Shown here: in pieces, positions 1 to 36,241 of the stretch | Layout of the letters: each line of letters begins with the position of its first letter | Numbering within the stretch: the stretch's first letter is position 1 | NCBI RefSeq assembly: GCF_932526225.1 | Contig: NC_064039.1 | Span: 13,038,139-13,102,138, forward strand | Origin: Nematostella vectensis | Taxonomy: Eukaryota; Cnidaria; Anthozoa; Actiniaria; Edwardsiidae | Reading direction: 5' to 3' | DNA: 64,000 bases | Notes under the pieces: model-generated | Told to the model about the DNA's origin: nothing | Seen by the model: the letters and a program-made list of their open reading frames with translations, nothing else | Databases searched by the model: none | Made by a program: the position numbers and the translations under genes

Positions 1-44
1 AAAAATAAAATAAATGGATGTGACAATGTGATAGTATATGGCAC

Positions 45-2197
45 CTTATATCCACAGAGGAAGTAATGATACCACTCCTCGCCATCGATGTTGTAATCAA
101 TGTTATCCACACTGAAATCCCTAGAGAAAGTATACAAAGATGAAACATTTTTTGCTTAGGTGATGGTATTTCTGCAAAAAAAATTTCTAGAGCCAAAATA
201 ATTTGGGTATAACAAGGCATATTAATCTCTTTTACTAAAACTAACTGATATCATTTAGGGTTGCTGTTAGTAAGAGAGAAAAGTTCCTTTGAAATACACA
301 TAATTTAACAAAAAAAAAAAATTAACAGAAACTAAATAAAAAAAATGCTAGATCCAGAATCCTGGAAGGGAATGGGAGCCAATCCCCCAAAAAACAAGGC
401 TTTAATTTATAAAAATTTATTAGCCTGAGTGCATCTACAATTCTTATTGTTATACAATAAGAATTGTAAACGGGTGCACGCAGGCTAAAATGTATAAACT
501 TTAGCTTCAATATTATTAATTGGGAAGAAAGTCTAAAGGGTGGGGTGGGTGTTTTAATGCCTTCCCACCCACCCCAGCTGCATGTACCACTATTAAGTAT
601 TATCATACTTGAAATCTGGATTGGTGTTAGCAATGCGAAGAATTCCTTTAGTGTTGGGACATGCAGCAATGACAATGTCTTGCTCTAGAGCCATCGGCAA
701 CACGCCATACCCACAGTAGTCGATGTGTTCACCTGAAGGATGCACGACAAAGATCATAACCAAGATAAGTCCCACTCATGGTGGAAGAGATGAAAAAGAA
801 AGAGGCAAATGTAACACACTTCTACTGTTAGAAACTTATCATTGCTATTAGAAGAGTGGCGGATACAGGGGGTGGATTGGGTGGATATAATACCTGTCAA
901 CTCTCCCGCATTGGGCAGGAGTCTCAAGATTTTGGACCCCTTCTCCCGCTCTACCACGTTGAGCACAAAATCTCCCGCTTCTTAGCGATTTTAATCGCTT
1001 CCGAAAAATTATTCTATAGAAAATAGTCATTTTGCTTATTTTCTTTTAAAATATTTAAGACAATAATTCTTTTGTGCAGCACAATTTATCTTACACCCTT
1101 GTGAGATCTATAAGTGGATTTGTTTGTGAGAGCTTTCTATACGGCAAATGCCTGCAAGGTAACCACCCCTCCCCCCCAAAATGAATATGCCCCACCCCTC
1201 CCTCAAAAAATTCTCAAGCCTTGAGATTTTCGGATGTTGACAGGTATGAGATATCCACCCCCTTTTTTGAGTAAAAAAAAAGTCTTTTATGTTTAAAGAA
1301 AATAAATGTCTGAGGGATGGGAGGTACTGTCCATGTGCCTTCGCCTGCTTGACTTTGCTGACACGACAAATCCAATTCAGCGTGAAGTATCATGTGAAGT
1401 ATCAGGAATAGTTATACAGTAAGCCATCTATCTGGCCATTATCCACCCCCCATTTTTAAATCCTGGATCCGCCCCTGTATTGTGATGTTATAAAGTGTTT
1501 GCAGTTGATAACTAAAAACTTGAATATGGATGCTTCTCACTAAATTAGCATCATGCAAAAGTAAAATAAAGGGCCCCATGGGATTTGGAAATAATAAAAA
1601 CTGATTTGGATCTTTGGGACTTGTGGTCAAATGTGCCTTAAAGCATATTGTTAAATCCCATAACACTTTAACAAAAAAACAATATTTCTTGCATACCAAT
1701 AAGGTTGACCCTGCCTGGTGCTCTTGCAAAGAATGCTGGGAAAACACCATTATACTTCTTCAAAAACTTTTTCTGGAGTTCCTCATATCTACATACAGAC
1801 AGTTAGAGTTTAGTTTATCAATAGTAATCCATGACAAACAACTGTCTAGAGTAATATTTGATTATTATTATGTACACCAACCCCCTCATACATCCCATAC
1901 AGTATACTCCCCCTCCCCCGTTTTTTTTCAATAATAATTGTTCTTCATAATATCAAACGATTTTGACACAATCGATTAGAATCTGTTACAATGATACAGT
2001 ACACGATCAGAATAGATAATTTTATTACATTGTTTTTAATATCGTGAGGCGTCCAAACACGAAAACACGAAACGACTAGGTTACCTTATCTTTTCTTGCT
2101 TGGATTTGGTTTGATATATGTATCCCAGCGATCCATATAAAGGCGGGCTTGAATCTAGACGAGGTTTTTTCACTTCCGGCTCGAAACATTCCGCCAT
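45..2197 (-). CDS. GALK2: N-acetylgalactosamine kinase (GALK2), 5' part, four exons, continues off left edge
   Basis: GHMP-family sugar kinase that phosphorylates GalNAc (and galactose) at C1 in the cytosol. Coding exons in transcript order are 2197-2085, 1788-1697, 732-609 and 120-45. Phases match at each join (2, 1, 2, 0) and the 405 bases give 135 in-frame codons. The start is the ATG at 2197-2195. A roughly 38-residue N-terminal stretch is followed by [13 protein letters not shown] and [19 protein letters not shown], the galactokinase signature that binds sugar, then NPDFKDFSVD and [10 protein letters not shown]. These match the human GALK2 order, and the CGY after GEHIDY favours GALK2 over GALK1. 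All introns are GT-AG on the minus strand. The phosphate-binding GLSSS motif and C-terminus would lie left of position 45. It is divergently arranged with the myotubularin gene. Identification is from remembered family motifs and is firm. Confidence 0.95.
843..1480. mobile_element. Nested inverted-repeat (MITE-like) elements in GALK2 intron 2
   Basis: The left edge reads GGCGGATACAGGGGGTGG (about 849-866). The right edge (about 1455-1477) contains GGATCCGCCCCTG, which is its imperfect reverse complement. Inside, ATACCTGTCAAC near 890 and GTTGACAGGTAT near 1241 form a second inverted pair, and the AATCTCAAG-type bases next to them are also mirrored. This looks like one non-autonomous DNA transposon inside another, or one element with compound ends. 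No transposase coding is visible. Confidence 0.55.
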
Positions 2198-2200
2198 CTT
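2191..2200 (-). promoter_or_regulatory. YY1-like site overlapping the GALK2 start codon
   Basis: On the minus strand the bases AAGATGGCGG cover the GALK2 ATG. This fits the YY1 consensus, often found just downstream of transcription starts of TATA-less housekeeping genes, with the ATG inside the motif. The motif is seen; binding is inferred. Confidence 0.4.
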
Positions 2201-2675
2201 TCCCCCTAATATTCAGAACGGATATACAGTCATTCTGACCAGCGGCTTAAATTCTTAAATTTCCCCGAAACATACTCGACGGAAAACCGACGGAAAAACG
2301 GATTCGGCTTAAATTTTTGAAATTAAACTAAGAACCTTGATTCCCTGCCTAAATAGTTAAGAATAATCCAAGTTCGTTACAAAAAGTTCAAGGTTGTGAA
2401 TATATATTTTCTTTGTTTTGAAATAATTCCTTCATTATGAGTTTTTCCTTGTCGGGAATTTTCGGAGGTCACTCGGCTTTGTTTTGACTGCAGGCTCAAA
2501 TTCAGTTGAGCTCATACCAGTATTTTGGTTTATTCTGAGCATAAACAATTCCAACTGTTTCCTCTTTGTTGTGCTTGCTAATGCAAGACAAGGAGATGGC
2601 TTACAGGCAAATGTCTGCCTTCTATATCTGCTCTGTGTATTATGTAGAACTGTGATAATCTTCAGAGAGGGAACC
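2198..2675. promoter_or_regulatory. Divergent promoter region between GALK2 and the myotubularin gene
   Basis: The two start codons face away from each other with 478 bases between them. No TATA box stands out in a consistent position. The interval should hold both 5' UTRs and a shared core promoter. The assignment rests on gene arrangement alone. Confidence 0.6.
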
Positions 2676-26799
<24,124 letters not shown>

Positions 26800-27610
26800 C
26801 ACCTCGCTTAACAACTCTTCCCGGGTAACTTCCGACTACAATTTGCCTTGTCTCACGAGTGTTTTGACGGACGCGCGAGTACTTGACGCGCGAGACTGTT
26901 CTTTTTCAAGGGTTTTGTCGAGATCAACAATTTGGGAGATATTCCTGAGAGAAGCGCGCGACTCGGCAACGATGATGCTGATGAGAATGATGCGGATGAT
27001 GGTGATGAGAATGATGCCGAGTCTAGCAGCGATGAACACTTTTATCCTCACGCGGCACTTCTGTTTGCTGGTTGCTTGTCGTGAATTCACCCGGCTAAGA
27101 CCGAACGTTGAAATGAGATGGTGATGACGATGAAAATGCTGTGGCGGATGATGCAGAGTCTAGCAGTGATGAACACTTGTTCGCGGCGCTTCTACTGTCC
27201 GATGTTTCTCGTGAATCTAGCAGAATGTTATGATAGTGATTCGAATCAGCCGAATCTAGCGAGTGATGACCATGTTTATCTTGAATACGGCCGATTGGAG
27301 TCTGGTCTGATAGTGAAATGGAATCAAATGCTGGTGATGATGAGAAGGGTGCGGATGATGCAGCGTTAAGCTGTGATGAACGCGGCTTTCCTTTTTACCA
27401 AGTTTACTGTGAATTGAAGCCGACAACAGTGACTCATTGCAGTGGAATACTACGCGAAAGACGACACAAAATGGCTGATTTGAGGTCAGCATACTAGAAG
27501 ACTGTATCGATGAGTCTATTTTGTATACTTCTGGTGTATATGATTATATTTTTTTTCTCTAATGAATCAATTTGAATCGTCGAAATGAATAAAATCTTTA
27601 ACAGGATTGC
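26800..27610 (+). other. 3' UTR of the myotubularin gene with decayed acidic repeats and poly(A) signal
   Basis: AATAAA lies at 27588-27593. Two clear blocks and one weaker block (about 26965, 27118, 27300) share GAGTCTAGCAG, GATGAACACTT and GATGATG-rich sequence. Translated, the first two read as Asp/Glu-rich then ESSSDEH then ALL, but in different frames and with stops. They look like remnants of coding repeats now outside the reading frame. Confidence 0.55.
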
Positions 27611-27970
27611 TTTCTTTGTTGTCGCGATGAAAAGGATGATAAATCATCCTATTTATCCTTATCAAGTACGTAATACTCTAAAAAGGAAGGACGCGCCCGC
27701 AAACGGCGCCAGCGAGAGAGGGGGGAAGGGAGCGGAAGAGTGAGGGGGGAGGGGAGACCACACCTTGCTTTGCTTGACCCAGCAATTCATTTTATTTTTT
27801 TACTTGCTAACCATGTTGAGATACGCTCCGAGGTGCTTCATTTTTATCCCTCGGCCGATCCATGAATTTCATCACTCATGATGGTCAGACAAGGCTAAGT
27901 CAACTCCTTTTCCGACCTCTTTGTTTCGATTGGACCCGTGGGAAATGACGTGGCCCAGTAATTAGGCAAA

Positions 27971-28052
27971 TGAGGCGTGTCAAACAGGAACAGGCGTATC
28001 GAGGCGTGTCAAACAGGAACAGGCATATCGAGGCGTGTCAAACAGGAACAGC
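27971..28052. repeat. 30-base tandem repeat, three copies
   Basis: AGGCGTGTCAAACAGGAACA followed by GGC-TATCG, repeated three times with single changes. Confidence 0.9.
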
Positions 28053-28195
28053 GTTAAAGGACGCCAAGCGTGCCCTTTGAAACACTCACAACTCAGCCGT
28101 CTGCTCTTGCCGTTTGAAATGTTTTGGATAATAACTTATGTCTTTGAAGTAAATGCTTATGAAGGTACTTGACACCGAATGACAAGACGTTTTCT

Positions 28196-28575
28196 TAAAC
28201 GCGGTGCACACAGGTGACATGACAACATAACGACGTTAGAGAAAAAATGTTTTTCGATTATGTCGTTATGACCATGACTTGTGTCGATGTGATGTCCATG
28301 TGTTATGTCGTTATGTTCATGTGCTATGTCGTTATGTCCATGACCTATGTCGATGTTATGTTGTTATGTAGCGGATGTACACATTTGAACATAACAACAT
28401 AACGACGTAAGAGAAAAAAAAAATGGTTTTTCGATTATGTTATTATGTCCATGACTTGTGTCGATGTTATGTCGTGATGTCCATGTGTTATGTCGTTATG
28501 TCCATGTGTTATGTCGTTTATGTCCATGACCTATGTCGATGTTATGTTGTTGTGTAGCGGATGTACACATTTGAA
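28196..28575. repeat. Tandem duplication of about 190 bases
   Basis: Both copies run from ACATAACGACGT through TTTTTCGATTATGT and repeated TATGTCGTTATGTCCATG to GTAGCGGATGTACACATTTG. The 18-base TATGTCGTTATGTCCATG word is itself repeated inside. Confidence 0.85.
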
Positions 28576-29164
28576 CATAAGAACACGATAAAACAGCGCG
28601 CGCCTATGACTTCAGTGTGTACCACGCTCTCGGCACCAAGTGTATCGCAAGAAAATGCGGGAGGGGAGGGGAGGGGCTGTACAGAGGAAGGAAAGGTATT
28701 AGAGTCCGTCGTCACCACTTTGTAGAACATTAATGTTTTTAACGATATACCAAATTATTTTCGGTTAGAGGAAAGTGGACAGCATTTCTCTTTATAAAAT
28801 ATTATTATTTTTTACAATCAGTATCCAAGTCGTCAACGTTAACAAAACATTAAACACAAATTTAATTTATTTCATTGGTTATTATGGGTGACACAATTTC
28901 CTCCCATTCTGAGTTAATCAGGCGAAAACGCTCACATATCACGCTTTGTTCACGAGTAGCGGAACCTCACGGGACTGTCCGCCCGCTTGTCATTTCACCT
29001 GCCTCTGCAAGGTTTGTTGAGATCGTGGAGATGTTTCCTAAACTGCTAAATCATGGCTGGCATGGCCTACACTGAGAGCTAATTACGCTTCTTGTGACAT
29101 AACAGCTAGTTCACGATAACAGCTAGTTCACGCGATGGTGAGCACGCGATAGAGCAGATAACTA

Positions 29165-29575
29165 ATAAGTATAGCACACAACGCAACGCTAAACAAAGAG
29201 TTAGGTCATGCCTGTTTCCTCATACCCTCTGCCTCTGACGTAAATGAGAGATAAATAATAAATAGCGCTTTTAATTGAATAATATAGAAGATCAAAATCT
29301 TTTTTTATTAATAGCATAGCTGGGGATATACTAAAAAAAGAGTTTAATCATGCCCTTTTTTTCTTAGACCTTCAGCGCCTTTATAGAATAACAGAACAAA
29401 AAACCCTTTTTTTATTAACAGCATAGCTAGGGGATACACTAAAAAAAGAGTTTAGTCATGCACTTTTCCTCTAGAGGCCTGCTTCTGACGTGGATGAATG
29501 ATAGGAAAAATTAAACAAAGACTTTAATTGAATAAGATAGAACCCCTTTGTTTTATTAACAGCATAGCTGGGTAC
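29165..29575. repeat. Diverged tandem repeat of about 120-130 bases, three to four copies
   Basis: Shared words are ATTAACAGCATAGCTGGG, AAAAAAGAGTTTAGTCATGC, CTGCCTCTGACGT and TTTAATTGAATAA, with A/T-rich spacers. Confidence 0.75.
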
Positions 29576-32500
29576 GCGAATAATATCATTCGCTCTATTT
29601 GATTGGCTTCGAGTTGTTTCTAAAACAGGGTATATCAAGTGCTATCTTTTTCGGTGGATGATCTTGTACTAGTTTATTTAAAGGATGTTTGAGTGGTGTT
29701 AGTGTTATAATAGGTGAACATTATATACCTTCTGGATACCATCTTGGTACCTAGCGCGAGAAAGTGTCGAGGTAGCCGGCTAGTGGCAACAACAACAGGT
29801 TCGTCTTAACACCCCATTCCTATCCATTTATTCATTTCCATTTATTCCTACTTAATGAAGACAAATGCGCTACAAATTGAGACTGGTAAAATGAGTGAAT
29901 TGAAGTGTTGGTGGGACTAGCATGAATTATTTTGATAAATCAAACATCACAAACGTTTTTCTCATCAAGTTGGTTAGAATTTACTTTCCAATTTACTTAT
30001 ATACACAAGAAATTAAATCGCAAGGAAAACGAATTTCTATCTGTCGATGGAATCAATCTGATAAAACAAAAACTAAATAGAGCAGGGCATTCGAAAATTA
30101 AATCATTTTCTGGTGAACAAAGTACACACATATGATGGACATGAAAGAGAATCTCGCTAATCAAGTGGAAGACTTTCATTTCCTGAACTGCAATCTTGCT
30201 GCAACAAGAAAAATGTTGACAGTCACTGAATCAGCTGCGTCGATAAAGACCTAGGCTTGATCTCTAAGTTTTGTTTTCCCATTATCAACGCTACGTAAAA
30301 AAAATACAATTTACCCTCCATCTAGGTGATGTACGGCTTCTACTGCGCTTAAAGGTAAATGAAGTTGATCTAAACTTAACATATTTAATAAACTGGATTG
30401 CATTTGTGGAGTATTTGAGAACATATAGATCATTACCAATGTGCCTTTGGAGCCAAAATATTCAAGCCTTGAGCCAATCCATGGTATTTTCATGCTGTGT
30501 GTTTTTACCTAAAAATCCCACTTTTGAAAAATAGGTAAACGATGGTCATCCCATTTTCTGAGTTGCAATAACTCAAGTGAAGTAAAGTTTGGGTTTATCG
30601 GCATTGCGAGGTTTCATCTTTCTGTGGTAAGCGTACAGTTCATCTTTCTGTGGTAAGCGTTACTGCATGTTCATCAAAAAAGTCTTATAGGGAATCCTTG
30701 ATGTGTCTGTGTCTACTTCTCTGCTGAGAAATACATAATGTACAATGAATATTACAACCTGTTTATTTTAGATACTTTTATTGGTAATCGGAGACAAAGC
30801 TTTCCTCGTATGTTCCGTTCGTTCCCGATGCTCTTTTTTCAAGTAAGATACTCAAGACACATTTTACAGAGATATGTTTTATATACGCTATTATAGTAAT
30901 AAGAGCAAAAGATTTTCCCTTATGCATCGCTTGAAAGAAAACAAAGATTACTTATAAAGAATGCAAAGTAATTAGCAAAGTCCGGGCCTGCTTTTCAAAT
31001 AAATAAAAAGGAGAAGGGAAAATATTATACTTGAAAGCTGTCTTTATTTAGAAAAAAGTGTTGAACAAATCTTTAATATTATGAATAAAAGAACGCTTAA
31101 GTAAAAAATATTATTTTAACAAAATAATGCTAAAATCATTTTAAGTAACTTCGATAAAAGCCCTCAAAGGCGGCAAAACCTAGATAAAGAAGATAAAAAT
31201 ATTGTAACCTCTTTCTCTATTTTGGATTTAAACATATTTCTATAATTCAAGATGAGACAACACAGTCTATATTGCCAAAACAAGGCTTGATTGATGATTA
31301 CGAAATGTCTGAAAACTTTAGCGCCTTGTCGGGTTTTGCGTCTTGCGGGTTTTTTTGAAGTGAATAAATATCATGTGACTCTGTCAAGAACTATAAGTTT
31401 AAAAAAAAAAAAAAACAACAACAATTTTAGCTCGTTGGAAAACTACTTTTAAACAGTGAAACAAGCTTTCAAGGCCAACACTGGAACATAAGTGCAAGAG
31501 ATACCGCAACTCTTTGTTTTTCTTGGCATGCTCGACTGGTTCTCACTGAGCGCTGCTCTGACGTTCTAGCGTTTAAAACCTCTGATAAAATGTTCTCGCA
31601 TAATAGCTTCCTATCATATAGTAGCCCATCAATTATAATTTCTCGATCATTCCTGACATATCTTATATATCATAACAATACAGTAGCACGAGATTAATTT
31701 ACTTTGTGTTCATCTATCTTAATCAGGAGTTTCTAGAAAATTTCCAAGGGTTTTTTAAAGATGTTTTGTCGGTATTGTATTCTCTCATGAACTCATGAAG
31801 TACTTATCGAATCTCGCTTGGCGACGGTTACTTAAAAGGACAAAACAATAAGAGCTCTTGAATTAAAGTATACCCTCTTATGGCTGCGATGGTTTCCTTG
31901 TCGACTTGACACCAGGTTACACTGTAAGTTTTAATTATTTTCTAACAAATTCCACAGATTTGATTTGACTGCATGGGATAAAATGCAAATGATATATTTA
32001 TAGGCTCTAGTCACATCCAAGCTAAATCAGAGTTTCATTGTAAATTTGGAAAAACACGTGATATCAGCATGTTTATGTTATCTAGAATATAGTTTCCGTG
32101 ATAAATATTGCACTCCGTTGTTTTGATTCCGAAGAAAGTCTTTCGGGGAATCGCTTTATCAACGTTAACCAGAGATCCGCAGGCCAGATGAAAATTTGGC
32201 AGAAAATAAATCGATAATAGCACATTCATCACGATTCACTGTCATGTCAAAATTTGATAGATTAAATGAAGATTTTGTGTATTTCAAACAGCGAGAATTG
32301 CATCTCTTGAAAATATGCAAGTGAGGCCTGATTTAGGATAATCCTCTTTTTCAATTATTTTTTTAAGCATGTGGTTAAACGGTTTCGTGCCGTATCTTGT
32401 GAAAATCAAGCAAATTATTTTTTAACTGTTTCCTATTTCCGACCTAAGCTAATTTGGGCAATTCTGTTGGGAGTTAATTACGTAAATTTCAGGTTGAAAA

Positions 32501-34813
32501 GTGAAAGCTATATTGTTTATCCTAACATTAAGCACGTTTTATAACTGTTTTCTAGTTGTTTTCGACCAGTTTATTGTAAAGATTGCATGTAGAAAGGGAA
32601 TACGAGCAAGGGACATACGCTATAGCTACAAGGATAATAAAAAAAGCTCTAAAAAAGCCCAAATTTTCAATCAAGTGCATTAATGGAAAACATGACTTGC
32701 AAAAAGGGTAGAAACACGGCACAACGGGCGGCAAAAAGAACACTCAAAACAAAACACTTCCGACGACGATAAGTGACCACGAAACGATCAGAGAATTGCT
32801 TCTTCCTATATACATTGTCTTGAGAGAAATAATTAATAGATACATCTACAATAGATTTTCTTATTTAACCGTTAATGAAATATTATTAATTTGGAAAAAA
32901 GGCGCAAAACGGTGCAAAATAGCAAAAAATAATGTAATAAATAAGCTTTTATTTTGCATACGAAATCAGGGCAATTTTCCCCATTTTTTAAAAAGTTATT
33001 CGAATCCAAGGTCGATTAACTTAATGGCGGATAGCACATCACCATCTGTGAACCGCTTTTCTGTGTTCCTTTCAAACTATGACCCATTTATCGCAAAAGT
33101 ATCCTTCAATTTCGTCCAATTCACGAAAAGCTTCACCTTGCGAGAAGAACGTTTTTAACAAATACTTCCTAAGCCGGTCAGAGAATTCCCCCTTTTATTT
33201 GCCAGGTTGTCTGGGGCTTTGCAAGGAGACATTATTAGCGCAAGATATCTGATGTTTTTTTTTTTTACTTATTTCTTATTTAAAGATAGCAATTAACGTT
33301 TGTTGGTAACACAAACATAAAACAAGTGAGAATCGATGGCCAGAATTAAGCGGTTGCATAATCTTTCGCTTTCCCTGATCCGTCCTAGCGAAAACGAACC
33401 TAACAAATTGAAATTATAAAAGCTTCATGATTTACGATAAAAAAAACTCTTTATTATAAAAAGAGCCAAAATGTTTACATTTGTGCAAAATCACTTTAAA
33501 ATAACATGGACCGGACTCTTTTTTTAAAAAGTTTTCAAAAACCACAATAGGTCACACATAATAGGTCTCGCAAGAAAAAAAGATCTTAAAAGAGCACTTT
33601 CGTAATTAAAACCGCCTTCTAGATCTTTCTTTATTTATTATAGCAAATGCTTTGTAATCAATCTCATTAAAAGGTCTGTTTGCCAAGCACAACAAAAGAG
33701 GACTTTGTCTTTCTTATAAGTGTATCGAGAGTATTAAAAGTTGCAACGTTTGTATCTATCCAGCAAAGTCAAGTGCGCTTTTAGATGAGTGCACTAGCCA
33801 CTTGCACAGGGGAGATCCAGGATATCGCAAGGTGCAAGAAAAATATGTGGAATTTAGTTCCCATACACCTCCCGGCCCCTCCTAGATCAAGGCCTCCATA
33901 AAAGCTCTATATTCCTAACACCTGTACGTCCAGGGCATTCTGTAAGCGTTTTGTTGTTGTCTCTAAGGCTTAATTTGACAGCCGATGTTTCCGGAGCCGT
34001 TCTCAAGTGAGGCTATATCATGTAAAGACCGTAAAAGGTAGCAAAATCGACACTCCCGAAAAGAACTCTCGAAAATAACGAGCATTAAGTATCCGAAACA
34101 CTCGATGGGAATTATTACCCGTGAAGATCAATCGGTTAGGGCATTGTGTTGTCCTTAGTTGCTAGGAGAAGGTAAAAAGCACGTGACTTGTACTAGATTT
34201 AAAGAGTGGAATATATCGGGACTGACTTATCCGGAAGAAGAGAGCAGGTGGGAAGTGCCAAAAACTCCGATAAGCGAGGATTTTCACGTCAAGATTTATT
34301 TTAAAAAAACATAAAAAAGGCTGATTCTCTTGGACATTTTTCACAAAATCACAGAAGGTAAAGTTAATTGTCTACCCGGCAGGAAATTGTTGGCTATAGT
34401 TAGAAATTGATCCTATGGCTTATTTTGATATGTTTACGATCATTGATTTGAAATCTCTCATCAAAATGAGACAAGCTTAAGAACGATTTTCGACTTGGAA
34501 ATGGTCGCCGTTGCTTGCACAGTTGAGACGGTCGCACCAAGGAACATGTGATTTTTTTAAATTACCGCCAAAAGACCATCTGATGCAGAAAATTACGGGT
34601 ATACTCAAGTTTTTCGAAAACTCTCTTTACAGAATTTCCTTGAATAGATAAACTAGATTGAGATATTTTTTGTTTTCAAACTGAATTGCAATTTTTTCCA
34701 TAGCGGATGTTATGTTGTTTCATTAAGGATGATTGGGCATTTGCTGGTTCTTGTTTCGTCCCATTTCCGTCAATTAAAGTTTCCATATTGACTAGCTCTC
34801 AGCTAACCGTATG
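29576..34813. other. Intergenic AT-rich DNA, no gene recognised
   Basis: Only short unrelated open frames occur. A 23-base direct repeat containing TTCATCTTTCTGTGGTAAGC lies at about 30613-30660. No RNA gene, transposase or conserved exon was recognised. Confidence 0.6.
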
Positions 34814-34828
34814 GTTACCACTGGTAAC
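34814..34828. promoter_or_regulatory. RFX X-box-like site upstream of the GPCR gene
   Basis: GTTACC-ACT-GGTAAC is a full inverted-repeat match to the RFX X-box (GTNRCC, short spacer, RGYAAC), 236 bases before the GPCR ATG. RFX factors drive ciliary and sensory genes in animals. Confidence 0.5.
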
Positions 34829-35063
34829 GGACAATAAAGACAAATTCCCTATACTTCCCTCTAATCATTTGACTTTATTTTAGAACTACCATGTGTTTGA
34901 GGAGCGAGGATACTAAATGTCATCAGCGGGTAGGTGCGATGAACTGAAACCCGTCGTTTAATTGTGACAGTGATTCAAGTTATCATAAGGAGAGTATAGT
35001 AAGCGAACAGAAAGAAGGAAAGCGCACGATAATCGATAAAAGGTGAACGTAGAACTTGACGAC

Positions 35064-35996
35064 ATGGATGCGAACGCTACAGGGTCAGCCCTAGCACCTT
35101 CGTCCCTCTGCAGCAGAGATCTGGACTTGGCTTTCTGGATCCTAGACGGGATAATAGCCATTGTAATTCTAGTTGGAAACAGCCTCACATGTGCTGTATT
35201 CCTGCTCAACACAAATCTCAGGCAAAACTTCATGAATGTGTTCCTTCTCAGCCTAGCGTGCAGTGACCTCTTGATGTCGGTACTGGTCGTTCCCTGGTTC
35301 GCGGCTTTCTGCGAGACCAAGTGCGTCTATCCGCTGGTGAAATGGTGCTGGTTGTTCGGTTTGCTTAGGGATATACCATTCGAGGGAGTCATCCTGAATT
35401 TGGTCGCTATAACCTACGACAGGTACCTGGCCGTATTCCAGCCGCTCTACTACGGCGCCAAGATGACAAAGTCCCGAGTGGTGATAATACTTGTGCTGGT
35501 ATGGTTTCTTCCGGTGCTAACGGGTCTGGTCCGCTTGAGTTGGCTCTTCACGGAGATGCCAGATAACAGGCGAAAGGAGATAGACAGAAACTTCAATATC
35601 TTTCTTATCTTCGCCTTTGTGCTGATACCCGCTATCGGGATCTTTGTTGTGAATCTGATGATCATGATTACGATCAAAAGCCATAAATCCAGGATTAATC
35701 CAGCAGTTCCGAGTAACGGGGAGACGTCGGACTCCGAACGACAAAGAGAGAGAATCAAGAAACGCAAAGGAACAATGTCATGTGTTCTGGTCGTACTCGT
35801 GTTTATTACGTGTTGGCTACCGAGGATATTTTACAATTTCTTCTATCTCGCAAAAAGGCCTGATCTAGCGTCGCCGATATTTATCAAAGTTTCCATGTTC
35901 TTTGTGATATTCCAGAGTACTGTAAACCCATTTATCTATTCATTTTACCGTCAAGAATTTCGCCAGTACTTGTTACATTTACTGCACCTCAATTAA
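35064..35996 (+). CDS. Rhodopsin-class (class A) GPCR, single exon, 310 aa
   Basis: Seven-transmembrane receptor at the cell surface, ligand unknown. The ATG at 35064 is preferred over an in-frame GTG 21 bases upstream. N4 in NAT is a possible glycosylation site. Hallmarks: GN at 38-39 (TM1), LACSDLL with D68 (TM2), C95 at position 3.25, DRY at 119-121, W147 (TM4), P189 (TM5), CWLP at 250-253 (TM6) and NPFIY at 288-292 (TM7). The third cytoplasmic loop is basic and charged (DSERQRERIKKRKG). The tail is very short, with no palmitoylation Cys. Position 3.32 is Arg rather than Asp, which argues against a classical amine receptor. The second extracellular loop has no Cys, so the usual 3.25 disulfide cannot form there. 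AATAAA lies downstream at 36236. Confidence 0.93.
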   Translation: MDANATGSALAPSSLCSRDLDLAFWILDGIIAIVILVGNSLTCAVFLLNTNLRQNFMNVFLLSLACSDLLMSVLVVPWFAAFCETKCVYPLVKWCWLFGLLRDIPFEGVILNLVAITYDRYLAVFQPLYYGAKMTKSRVVIILVLVWFLPVLTGLVRLSWLFTEMPDNRRKEIDRNFNIFLIFAFVLIPAIGIFVVNLMIMITIKSHKSRINPAVPSNGETSDSERQRERIKKRKGTMSCVLVVLVFITCWLPRIFYNFFYLAKRPDLASPIFIKVSMFFVIFQSTVNPFIYSFYRQEFRQYLLHLLHLN

Positions 35997-36235
35997 AGAA
36001 TTTGGTGTTTTCGCATTACGAAGCGAAGAAAAAAAAAATTGGTGACACATTCGAAAAAATCGTCGCCCAAAATAGCAATTCCATATAACTGAAAAGAGGA
36101 AAAATGTCACTCAGCAAAAGCGAATATCGTGCACTACATACGTCTGATTGGCATTTGTAAAGAAAAGTTTAAATATCATCCTCAATCAAACAGCCCGCAG
36201 ACACAATATAGCTTGAGGTTTTGTCTATGGAAATC

Positions 36236-36241
36236 AATAAA
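36236..36241 (+). terminator. Poly(A) signal downstream of the GPCR gene
   Basis: AATAAA, 240 bases after the stop codon, in AT-rich sequence. Confidence 0.5.

Noticed and set aside
2484-2675. Upstream extension of the first myotubularin exon from a TTG codon
   Set aside because: The ATG at 2676 gives a natural start, and the upstream residues show no C2 or signal-peptide features.
32796-33158. 120-codon plus-strand frame
   Set aside because: AT-driven composition (Ile, Asn, Phe, Lys), no splice context and no recognisable family.
35043-35063. Earlier GTG start for the GPCR
   Set aside because: Nuclear animal genes use ATG; the ATG at 35064 leaves all seven helices intact.
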